DNA of 51,975 bases from Histidinibacterium lentulum (lineage in GTDB: Bacteria > Pseudomonadota > Alphaproteobacteria > Rhodobacterales > Rhodobacteraceae). How positions within the stretch are numbered: position 1 is the stretch's first letter; each line of letters starts with the position of its first letter. Both the position numbers and the translations under genes were made by a program. Of this stretch, positions 44,992-51,975 are shown one piece after another. Under the pieces are notes generated by a model. It saw only the letters and a list, made by a program, of their open reading frames with translations. It searched no databases and was not told the DNA's origin. The stretch is from contig NZ_ML119092.1 of the NCBI RefSeq assembly GCF_003789055.1, positions 71,267-123,241 on the forward strand, given 5' to 3'.

Positions 44992-46002
44992 ATGCTCGAC
45001 CTCACCACCGCCTGGGCTCTCCTCCTGGCCTTCGCCGTCTTCGTCTACGTCGTGCTCGACGGGTTCGACCTCGGCATCGGCATCCTCTATCCCTTCTTTC
45101 CGAAAAAGCGCGACCGCGACCTGATGATGAACTCGGTGGCGCCGGTCTGGGACGGCAACGAGACCTGGCTCGTGCTGGGCGGGGGCGGGCTCTTCGCGGC
45201 CTTCCCGCTGGCCTATGCGATCATCCTGCCCGCGCTCTACCCGCCGATCATCGCCATGCTGCTCGCGCTCGTCTTCCGCGGCGTGGCCTTCGAGTTCCGC
45301 TGGCGCGCGGTGCGCCCCCGCACAAAGGTCTACTGGGACTGGGCCTTCATCGGCGGCTCGGTGCTCGCCGCGCTCTGCCAGGGCATCGCGCTCGGCGCGC
45401 TGCTCCAGGGGATCGAGGTCGACGGCCGCGCCTATGGCGGCGGATGGTGGGACTGGCTCACCCCGTTCAGCCTGCTGACGGGCGTGTCGGTCGTCTGCGG
45501 CTACGCGCTCCTCGGGGCGTGCTGGCTCAACCTCAAGACCGAGGGCGACTTCCAGCTCCGGGTGCGCGAGCTCGCGCGCCGCTTCGCCGTGGCCACGGTG
45601 GCGGGAATCGTGCTCGTCTCGCTCGCAACGCCCTTCCTCGACGCGGGCTTCTTCGACCGCTGGCTCTCCTGGCCGCAGATCCTGATCGTGGCGCCGGTGC
45701 CGGTCCTCGTGGCGGCGCTCGCGGGGGCGCTCTGGGTCTCGATCACCCGCGACAACCTCGACTGGCTGCCCTTCGTGCTCGCCATCGGGCTCTTCGTGAT
45801 GTGCTTCGTCGGCCTCGGCATCTCCATGTGGCCCTACGTGATCCCGAACTCGGTGACCCTCGAGGAGGCCGCCGCCCCCTACGAAAGCCAGCTCTTCATG
45901 TTCGTGGGGGCCGCCGTGCTGGTGCCGGTGATCCTGATCTACACGGGCTATGCCTACTGGGTGTTCCGCGGCAAGCTCGACCCCGACGACGGCTACCACT
46001 GA
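44992..46002 (+). CDS. cydB: Cytochrome bd-type quinol oxidase subunit II
   Basis: 336 residues. Eight or so membrane spans with VLDGFDLGIGILYPFFPKK near the N-terminus (conserved Asp/Gly of subunit II), NGNETWLVLGGGGLFAAFP present as DGNETWLVLGGGG, and GFDLGIGI. Partner of cydA in the bd oxidase. Ribosome signal is weak (AAGCGAG). Its stop TGA overlaps ATG 46002 of the small membrane gene, so the two are coupled. Confidence 0.92.
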   Translation: MLDLTTAWALLLAFAVFVYVVLDGFDLGIGILYPFFPKKRDRDLMMNSVAPVWDGNETWLVLGGGGLFAAFPLAYAIILPALYPPIIAMLLALVFRGVAFEFRWRAVRPRTKVYWDWAFIGGSVLAALCQGIALGALLQGIEVDGRAYGGGWWDWLTPFSLLTGVSVVCGYALLGACWLNLKTEGDFQLRVRELARRFAVATVAGIVLVSLATPFLDAGFFDRWLSWPQILIVAPVPVLVAALAGALWVSITRDNLDWLPFVLAIGLFVMCFVGLGISMWPYVIPNSVTLEEAAAPYESQLFMFVGAAVLVPVILIYTGYAYWVFRGKLDPDDGYH

Positions 46003-46097
46003 TGGGCCGGAGGCTCCTGTGGTTCCTCGCCCTCTACCTCGCGGGCCTCGCGGCGCTGGGCGTGGTGTCGCTCCTGATCGGCGCCGTCGCCGTCTGA
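46002..46097 (+). CDS. 31-residue DUF2474-like membrane protein of the bd oxidase
   Basis: MGRRLLWFLALYLAGLAALG... (31 residues), a single hydrophobic helix with two N-terminal arginines. It overlaps the cydB stop (TGATG). Its size, cationic start and position match DUF2474/CydX-like small subunits that stabilise bd oxidases. Too short for most gene finders. The coding frame ends at TGA 46095-46097. Confidence 0.72.
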   Translation: MGRRLLWFLALYLAGLAALGVVSLLIGAVAV

Positions 46098-46110
46098 CGG
46101 GCCCGGGCCC

Positions 46111-47085
46111 TCAGGTGCCCGGCACGAGCCAGCCATGGGCAAAGGCCATCTTCTGCCGCACCCCCGGCGGCAGAACGAAGGGATAGAGGTCGGGGAGGTC
46201 CATCGCGCGGTTGACGTGGTTCGCCGCCAGCGCCAGCTCCAGCGCATGGCCGATCAGCCTTTCGGCGTCGTGCTCGCCATAGGCGTCATATCCCCGCCCG
46301 GGGCCCCCGGGCCAGCCCAGCCCTGCCGCAACGCCGCTGTCCGTGAGGTCCACGAGATGCAGCAGGTGGCTCACGGTCTCCGCCCAGTCCTCGTGCGGAT
46401 GGGCCGTGGCATAGGGCGTCACATGGCTGTCGTCGGCGGGACGCGGATCGGCGTAGTGCCGCGCGAGCGCCGCGCCGTAATCCGCCCGCTCGTCGCCGAA
46501 GCGCTCCCGGAACGCCGCCGCGAAGCCCTCCCGTTCCAGGAGCCGCAGGAAGAGGACATGGGCGATCTCGTGGCGCACATGGCCGGTCATCGTCCGGTAG
46601 AGCTCGCCCAGCTCCTCCTGACGGCGCGCGCGCTCGGCCTCGCCGGCCTCGGTGACGTTCAGCGTGACCACGCCATCCGCATGGCCCATGGTGACCTCCG
46701 CCCCGACGCCGCCCGCCGTGACCTCCGACATCAGCCGGAACACCGGCCGCGGCCCCGGATCGTCCCGGACGAACCAGCCCCACCGCGCAAGCCCCGCCAG
46801 CACCCAGCGCTTCGCGGCCTCGGTCTCCGCCCAGAGCGGCAGGTTGCCGGCCGCGCGCAGGTCCGGTGTCAGCTCGGTCATGGCGCAGGCGGAGCAAAGG
46901 TCCACGCCCTCCTCCGCACGCCAGTTGCAGCCGATGGCGGCGCGGTTGGCGCAGTCCCAGGCCGTGTCGCCCTCGGGCACCATCCGCTGCGCCTCGGGGT
47001 CGAACCAGAGGGGCGCGCCGCAGGTGCAGACGAGGTTCCGGAAGTAGACGGTCCCGCCACAGGCCGGACAGGTGAAGACCTGCAT
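46111..47085 (-). CDS. Zinc-ribbon metallopeptidase-like protein (DUF2248 type)
   Basis: 324 residues. An N-terminal zinc-ribbon has C6/C9 and C20/C22 ([14 protein letters not shown]), and a second cysteine set follows at C45, C53, C64 and C67. The catalytic HExxH reads H172-E173-I-A-H176 in [12 protein letters not shown] downstream HPHEDWAE(T) segment may supply the third ligand. Cytoplasmic. Family function is not established to my knowledge; the HExxH motif suggests a metallopeptidase. Convergent with the bd-oxidase operon, 13 bp from its small gene. Confidence 0.82.
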   Translation of the reverse strand: MQVFTCPACGGTVYFRNLVCTCGAPLWFDPEAQRMVPEGDTAWDCANRAAIGCNWRAEEGVDLCSACAMTELTPDLRAAGNLPLWAETEAAKRWVLAGLARWGWFVRDDPGPRPVFRLMSEVTAGGVGAEVTMGHADGVVTLNVTEAGEAERARRQEELGELYRTMTGHVRHEIAHVLFLRLLEREGFAAAFRERFGDERADYGAALARHYADPRPADDSHVTPYATAHPHEDWAETVSHLLHLVDLTDSGVAAGLGWPGGPGRGYDAYGEHDAERLIGHALELALAANHVNRAMDLPDLYPFVLPPGVRQKMAFAHGWLVPGT

Positions 47086-47147
47086 CGCGCATCCTCCGCT
47101 CGCTCACCGCACCGCTTGGCAACCCGGGCGTCCGCGCCCGGTTCCGG

Positions 47148-47738
47148 TCACTCGGCGGGGAGGGCGGGGGCCACCGGCTCGGACGGCACGGCACAGGGGC
47201 CGACGAGCTGTTCGTACTGCGTCGTGATCCAGCCCAGCGCCGCCTCGGGGTCCTGCTGCTGCAGGCGCGCCGCGAGATCGTCGAACACGGCGGCCGACCG
47301 GCTGTCGTTGATCATCGCGACATCCTGCGCCGCCAGCACGGTCTGGTAAAGGAAGAACGCCACCGCCACGAGCAGGATGCCCCGCGCGACGCCGAAAAGG
47401 AAGCCGAAGGCCTGATCGACACCGCCGAGGACGGAGCGCTGCACCAGCGACGAGAAGAGCGGCGTGAACAGCGAGATGACAAGAAGCGCCACCGCGAAGA
47501 TGGCCGCGAAGGCCGCGATGATCGACAGTTCGCAGCTGTCGCCGATGAACTCGCCCACCACCGGCACCGATTGCACCAGCGGCTGCACCTGGTCGGCGAA
47601 GAGGAAGGCGAGGATCGTCGCGCCCACCCAGCCCACGATCGCCAGGAGTTCGCGCACGAAGCCACGCGAATAGGCCAGCAGCGCCGACAGCACGATGACC
47701 GCGGCGACGATCCCGTCGACGATCGTGAAGCTTTCCAT
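47148..47738 (-). CDS. cvpA: CvpA-family membrane protein
   Basis: 196 residues with four membrane spans, beginning [31 protein letters not shown]. The family stretch [19 protein letters not shown] is present, and the C-terminus is Pro/Ala-rich and soluble. In E. coli CvpA is linked to colicin V production and envelope stress. Its start is 21 bp from the radA stop, on the same strand. It is often adjacent to purF; here purF lies about 4 kb away. Confidence 0.9.
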   Translation of the reverse strand: MESFTIVDGIVAAVIVLSALLAYSRGFVRELLAIVGWVGATILAFLFADQVQPLVQSVPVVGEFIGDSCELSIIAAFAAIFAVALLVISLFTPLFSSLVQRSVLGGVDQAFGFLFGVARGILLVAVAFFLYQTVLAAQDVAMINDSRSAAVFDDLAARLQQQDPEAALGWITTQYEQLVGPCAVPSEPVAPALPAE

Positions 47739-47759
47739 GCCTGTCCCTCGCCTCTGGCC

Positions 47760-49124
47760 CTATCCCGTTCCGAAGAGGTCCGACGCGAAGGCGGGCAGGT
47801 CGGCCATGGGTCTCAGCCTCATGCCGCTCTCGCCGCCCCGCATCTTTCGCGCCTTCGGGAGGATCGCCTCGCTAAAACCAAGTTTCCCGGCCTCCTTCAA
47901 CCGGTTTTCGGTCTGACTGACCGGCCTGAGGCTCCCCGACAACGCCAGTTCGCCGAAGAGGACCGCTCCCTCGGGCAGCGGCTTGTCCTCCCGCGCCGAC
48001 AGCAGGGCTGCCGCGACCGCAAGATCCGCCGCCGGATCGGAGATCCGGAGGCCCCCCGCCACGTTGAGATAGACGTCGAGCCCGGCGAAGGACACGCCGC
48101 AGCGGCTGTCCAGCACGGCGAGGATCATCGCCAGCCGTCCGCCGTCCCAGCCGAGCACGCTGCGCCGGGGCTGCGCCGTGGCCGAAGAGGCGACGAGCGC
48201 CTGGAACTCGCACAGGATCGGCCGCGAGCCCTCGATCCCGGCGAAGACGCTCGATCCCGCCACCGCCGCGCCGCGTTCGCTGAGAAACAGCGCCGAGGGG
48301 TTCTTCACCTCCACGAGCCCGCGGCCCGTCATCTCGAAGACGCCGATCTCGTCGGCGGGGCCGAACCGGTTCTTGTGGGCGCGCAGGAGGCGGAACTGGT
48401 GCCCCCGCTCGCCCTCGAAATAGAGCACGGTGTCGACCATGTGCTCCACCACGCGCGGCCCAGCGAGAGCGCCTTCCTTGGTGACATGGCCCACCAGCAC
48501 CACGGCGATCCCGCGCCGCTTGGCGAAACCGACGAGTTCATGGGCCGCCGCCCGCACCTGGCTGACGGACCCGGGCGCGGCCTCCACGCTGTCGAGCCAC
48601 ATGGTCTGGATCGAATCGATCACCGCGAGGTCGGGCGCCTCTGCCTCCAGCGTCGTCAGGATGTCGCGCAGGTTGGTGGCGGCCGCGAGCCGCACCGGGC
48701 TGTCCCTCAGCCCCAGCCGGTCCGCGCGCATCTGCACCTGGCCCGCCGATTCCTCGCCCGTCACATAGATCACCCCCGCGCCCTGCCGGGCGAAGCGGGC
48801 GGCGGCCTGCAGGAGGAGCGTCGACTTGCCGATCCCCGGATCGCCCCCCAGCAGCAGCGCCGAGGCGGGCACGAGCCCGCCGCCCAGCACCCGGTCGAGC
48901 TCGCCCACGCCCGACAGCCGCCGCTCGGGTGCGGCCTCCTGCGCGGCGAGGTCAGTGAGGGCGAGGCCCTTGCCCCGGGAGACCGCCGCCCGGCGGCCCG
49001 GCCCCTCGCTCAGGGGTTCGGCCTCCTCGATGGTGTTCCAGGCGCCGCAGTCCTCGCAGCGCCCCGCCCATTTGGAGCTTTCGGCGCCGCAGGCGGCGCA
49101 GCGGAAGAGTGGGGATTTCGCCAT
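47760..49124 (-). CDS. radA: DNA repair protein RadA
   Basis: 454 residues. N-terminal zinc finger [19 protein letters not shown] (four Cys, residues 9-27); RecA-like core with Walker [13 protein letters not shown] (about 93-104); [15 protein letters not shown] (the RadA-specific KNRFG motif); and a Lon-like C-terminal domain. It assists branch migration in recombinational repair. ATG 49124 gives the complete zinc finger. Divergent promoter region of 168 bp faces the pseudouridine synthase gene; cvpA follows. Confidence 0.95.
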   Translation of the reverse strand: MAKSPLFRCAACGAESSKWAGRCEDCGAWNTIEEAEPLSEGPGRRAAVSRGKGLALTDLAAQEAAPERRLSGVGELDRVLGGGLVPASALLLGGDPGIGKSTLLLQAAARFARQGAGVIYVTGEESAGQVQMRADRLGLRDSPVRLAAATNLRDILTTLEAEAPDLAVIDSIQTMWLDSVEAAPGSVSQVRAAAHELVGFAKRRGIAVVLVGHVTKEGALAGPRVVEHMVDTVLYFEGERGHQFRLLRAHKNRFGPADEIGVFEMTGRGLVEVKNPSALFLSERGAAVAGSSVFAGIEGSRPILCEFQALVASSATAQPRRSVLGWDGGRLAMILAVLDSRCGVSFAGLDVYLNVAGGLRISDPAADLAVAAALLSAREDKPLPEGAVLFGELALSGSLRPVSQTENRLKEAGKLGFSEAILPKARKMRGGESGMRLRPMADLPAFASDLFGTG

Positions 49125-49292
49125 GCCGCCTCTTGCCCCACCGCGTCCTCCGCCGCAACGCGCAACCCGCCGGGGCAGGGGGCCGCAGACCGGCTCCGCC
49201 CCGATAGTCACCCCGATCCGCCGCAGCGCGGCTGCGCCCTCGGCGCGCGCTTCCGCTTGCCGGGCGAAGCCCGCCCGTGGCAGAGCCGCGCC

Positions 49293-49835
49293 ATGGCCCG
49301 CGTCATCCTCTTCAACAAGCCCATGGGCGTCCTGTCCCAGTTCACCGACGCAAGGAGCCCCTCGCCGCGGCCCACGCTCTCCGCCTTCGGCCTGCCCGCC
49401 GGGGTCTATGCCGCGGGCCGCCTCGACCGGGACAGCGAGGGGCTGCTCGCGCTCACCGACGACGGGCGGCTGCAGGCGCGGATCGCCAGCCCCCGGGCGA
49501 AGACGCGCAAGACCTATCTCGTGCAGGTCGAGGGCGCGCCCTCCGATACCGATCTCGCGCCCCTGCGCGAGGGCGTGACGCTGAACGACGGGCCCGCGCG
49601 GGCGCTCTCGGCGCGGGTCGTCGACCCGCCCGACCTCTGGCCGCGCGATCCGCCGGTCAGGCTGCGCAAGTCCGTGCCCGACACCTGGATCGAACTGGTG
49701 CTCGACGAGGGCCGCAACCGGCAGGTGCGGCGGATGACGGCGGCGGCGGGTTTCCCGACCCTGCGGCTGGTGCGCTGGCGCATCGGCGACTGGAGCCTCG
49801 ACGGCCTCGCCCCCGGCGCCTGGCGCGACGCCTAG
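49293..49835 (+). CDS. Pseudouridine synthase, RluE type
   Basis: 180 residues, the size of RluE-like single-domain enzymes. Starts [16 protein letters not shown]; active-site Asp in [13 protein letters not shown] (about residues 40-52); KTYLVQVEG; and [22 protein letters not shown]. Converts uridine to pseudouridine in rRNA. The stop codon overlaps the convergent EamA gene's stop by 4 bp. Absent S4 domain is normal for this type. E. coli RluE (U2457) is the closest match I can name. Confidence 0.87.
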   Translation: MARVILFNKPMGVLSQFTDARSPSPRPTLSAFGLPAGVYAAGRLDRDSEGLLALTDDGRLQARIASPRAKTRKTYLVQVEGAPSDTDLAPLREGVTLNDGPARALSARVVDPPDLWPRDPPVRLRKSVPDTWIELVLDEGRNRQVRRMTAAAGFPTLRLVRWRIGDWSLDGLAPGAWRDA

Positions 49836-50722
49836 AGCCTCGCCCGCGCCCGCGCGCGACGCTCCGTGCGCAGCAGATAGACGCCCCCCGCCGCGATGAC
49901 GGCGGCGCCCGCCCAGGTCCAGGGACTCGGCACCGTGCCCCAGACGATCCAGCCCATCAGGCTCGCCCAAAAGAGCGCGGTATAGTCGAAGGGCGCCACG
50001 ACCGAGGCCTCGGCCATGCGGAAGGCCTGGCTCAGGAGGCTGATCCCCAGGGTGCCGCAGAGCGCCGTCGCGGGAAACAGCAGCAGGTCCAGCGGCTCGA
50101 CCTCGGGCCAGGGCACGAAGACCCAGGGCAGGCAGAACAGGATCGGGAAGGCGGTGATCCAGAAGGTCATGGTGCCGAACCCGTCCGAGGCCGGGATGCG
50201 GCGCGCGACCAGCATCAGCAACGCGTAGATCGCCGCCGCCGCCAGCGCGAGCAGCGCCGCGGGCTCGAAGGCCGCCGCACCGGGGCGCACCACGATGAGC
50301 ACGCCGAGAAAGCCCGCAAGAATGGCGATCCAGCGGTCCCGGCTCACCGCCTCGCCCAGCACCAGCCGCGACAGCGCGGCGACGAAGAGCGGGGCGGCGA
50401 AGATCAGCGAGGTCGCGGCGTCGAGCGCCATGTAGCGCAGCGACAGGATGAACGCCCACGTTGCCGCCACGGCGAGAAGCGCGCGCACGGCATGGACGCC
50501 GACCCGCGCGGAGGCGAGGCCCGAGGGACCCTGAAGGGCGATCACGATCGCCGCGACGACCGGACAGGCCAGAAGGCTGCGGACCCACAGGATCTGCAGC
50601 GGGTGATAGCGTTCCACGAGCCATTTCGCGGCCACGTCGCTCATCACGAGCGTGGCCACGCCCGCGCACATCACGAGGATCGCGGCGAGGGGCGTGTGGC
50701 GGGAGGCGGTGGCGACGGTCAC
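49832..50722 (-). CDS. EamA/DMT-family transporter
   Basis: 296 residues from GTG 50722 (overlaps the upstream stop). Ten predicted membrane helices arranged as two EamA repeats: [40 protein letters not shown], then [15 protein letters not shown] and a C-terminal [16 protein letters not shown] segment. Drug/metabolite exporters of this family move amino acids, sugars or nucleotides. Substrate unknown. Convergent with the RluE-type gene, sharing bases of both stops. Confidence 0.85.
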   Translation of the reverse strand: MTVATASRHTPLAAILVMCAGVATLVMSDVAAKWLVERYHPLQILWVRSLLACPVVAAIVIALQGPSGLASARVGVHAVRALLAVAATWAFILSLRYMALDAATSLIFAAPLFVAALSRLVLGEAVSRDRWIAILAGFLGVLIVVRPGAAAFEPAALLALAAAAIYALLMLVARRIPASDGFGTMTFWITAFPILFCLPWVFVPWPEVEPLDLLLFPATALCGTLGISLLSQAFRMAEASVVAPFDYTALFWASLMGWIVWGTVPSPWTWAGAAVIAAGGVYLLRTERRARARARL

Positions 50723-51819
50723 GGCAGGGGTCCTGTGCGGTAGAGACGGATCTTGAGCGGGCCGTGGGGGACCGGCGGCCCGGTGTCGGTGAAGGACAGC
50801 CCGGTGGTCTTCGCGAGGCCCGGCTCGCTGGTGATGACACCCGCCTCCCAGCCCCGGAAACGCTCCTTCAGCACCGCGCCGAGGGTGGCATAAAGCCCGT
50901 GGAGCGGACCGGGCTTTCCGATCCGCGCGCCATAGGGCGGGTTCGTGAGCACGAGCCCCGGCGGACCGGGCGGCGGCGCGAGATCCGAGAGGGCGGCGCG
51001 GCCGATCGTGACATGGCCCGAGAGTCCCGCCCGGGCGGCGTTCTCCGCGGCGCCCCGGACCGCTCCGTCGTCGCGGTCGAAGCCGAGGATCGGCGGGATG
51101 TCCCCGCGCGCCGCCGGGGCCGGGCCGGCCTCCTGCCTCAGCTCGGAGGGCGCGAGGCGGGCCCAGGCGAACTCCCGTCCTCGCCCCGGCGACAGCCCCG
51201 CCGCCCGCGCGGCCCCTTCCAGCAGGATCGTCCCGGAACCGCACATCGGATCGACCAGCGGTCGCGTGCCGTCCCAGCCGCAGGCGCGCAGGAAGAGGGC
51301 CGCCATGGTCTCGCGAAGGGGCGCCTTGCCCACGAAGGCCTTGAACCCCCGCCGGTGCAGCGGCTCGCCGCTGGTGTCGACGCTGATCGTGACGAGGTTG
51401 CGCTCGATCCGTACCAGAAGGCGGACCGGGTCATCGCCCTCCGCCGGCGCGCCCGTCGCGTCGGCGATGGCGCGTTCGATCCGCTGGGCGGCGGCGCCGG
51501 CGTGGTAGATCTTCGAGCCGCGCGACGTGGCCTCGACCTTCACCGGCACGTCCCCGCGCAGGAGGGCGGGCCAGTCCAGCTTGCGCGCGCGCTTGTCGAG
51601 CTGCGCGAGGTGCACCGCCGGGAACTCCGCAACGCGCGCGAGCACGCGGCCCGCGCCCGCAAGCTCCAGGTTGGCGCGGCGCACCTCGGCCCAGCCGCCC
51701 GTGATCGTGACGCCGCCGGGGGTCACGGCGACGCCCCCGAAGCCGGCCTCCCGGGCCTCCTCGGCAAGGAACGGCTCGAGACCGGGGGTCGCGGCGAGGA
51801 AGATCTCCGAAGGGGTCAT
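50719..51819 (-). CDS. THUMP-domain class-I SAM RNA methyltransferase (RlmL type)
   Basis: 366 residues. N-terminal THUMP domain (about 1-160; FLAATPGLEPFLAEEAREAGF start), then a Rossmann methyltransferase with PLVDPMCGSGTILLEGA (SAM motif), and the catalytic VLTNPPYGARIG. Matches the 23S rRNA G2445 N2-methyltransferase (RlmL) single-domain proteins of alphaproteobacteria, which lack the RlmK half. Only the first part of its promoter is visible, because the artefact run starts at about 51867. Confidence 0.88.
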   Translation of the reverse strand: MTPSEIFLAATPGLEPFLAEEAREAGFGGVAVTPGGVTITGGWAEVRRANLELAGAGRVLARVAEFPAVHLAQLDKRARKLDWPALLRGDVPVKVEATSRGSKIYHAGAAAQRIERAIADATGAPAEGDDPVRLLVRIERNLVTISVDTSGEPLHRRGFKAFVGKAPLRETMAALFLRACGWDGTRPLVDPMCGSGTILLEGAARAAGLSPGRGREFAWARLAPSELRQEAGPAPAARGDIPPILGFDRDDGAVRGAAENAARAGLSGHVTIGRAALSDLAPPPGPPGLVLTNPPYGARIGKPGPLHGLYATLGAVLKERFRGWEAGVITSEPGLAKTTGLSFTDTGPPVPHGPLKIRLYRTGPLP

Positions 51820-51866
51820 CCCGGGCGGTCTATCCCCTCGCCCGGGGAATTGCGAGGCGCTGCGGA

Positions 51867-51975
<109 letters not shown>

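Overview
The window is a very GC-rich chromosomal stretch from an alphaproteobacterium, most likely a Rhodobacteraceae/Roseobacter-group member. The reasons are the gene repertoire (LdtR-type MarR regulator, many substrate-binding-protein ABC systems, γ-glutamylation-type amine genes, QxtA/CioA-type cytochrome bd, small DUF2474-like protein), the dense 4-nt overlapping operons and a recurring intergenic element built around TATTTCCGGCCAGA. No rRNA, tRNA, CRISPR array, transposase or phage gene was seen. Both ends are homopolymer G/C runs that look like sequencing or assembly artefacts, so the outermost ~90-110 bases should not be interpreted.

Region 1 (175-16396) is a large catabolic locus. 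An IclR regulator (175-978) converges on a Gfo/Idh/MocA oxidoreductase and a MaoC hydratase on the minus strand. A 118-bp divergent promoter region with an 18-bp imperfect palindrome (2516-2533) separates these from a long plus-strand set: a second MaoC protein, a solute-binding-protein-like protein with no signal peptide, a CaiB/BaiF CoA-transferase, a complete CUT1-type sugar ABC importer (binding protein, two permeases, ATPase), an enolase-superfamily dehydratase, an L-rhamnose-mutarotase-like protein, an RraA-family aldolase-like protein, a second enolase-superfamily protein, a split UxaA pair, an SDR and a lactonase-type amidohydrolase. Mutarotase, dehydrogenase, lactonase, acid-sugar dehydratase and SDR resemble the non-phosphorylating L-fucose/L-rhamnose type routes. 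The CoA-transferase/MaoC arm and the absence of a standard aldolase or FAH-type hydrolase do not fit those routes, so substrate and pathway are open.

Region 2 (16520-22398): an LdtR-like regulator; an FGGY carbohydrate kinase divergent from a CUT2 (ribose-type) ABC importer; and a 55-residue zinc-ribbon/membrane microprotein on the opposite strand.

Region 3 (22510-30805, all minus strand): a polar-amino-acid-type ABC importer (ATPase, binding protein, two permeases) with two PuuA-like glutamine-synthetase-family ligases, a class-I glutamine amidotransferase and a PuuB-like FAD oxidase. This is best read as uptake and γ-glutamylation-dependent breakdown of an amine. Two perfect 13-bp repeats 22 bp apart sit in front of the first gene.

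Region 4 (30981-51819) is mostly core: TerB-like protein, RlmJ, MipA/OmpV outer-membrane protein, YafY-type WYL regulator, tatABC with a coupled DUF815 ATPase, NlpD-like lipoprotein, Pcm, SurE, an SDR, a sulfotransferase-like protein, a DUF1801 protein, a PilP-like small protein behind purF, cydAB with a 31-residue membrane peptide, a zinc metallopeptidase-like protein, CvpA, RadA, an RluE-type pseudouridine synthase, an EamA transporter and an RlmL-type methyltransferase.
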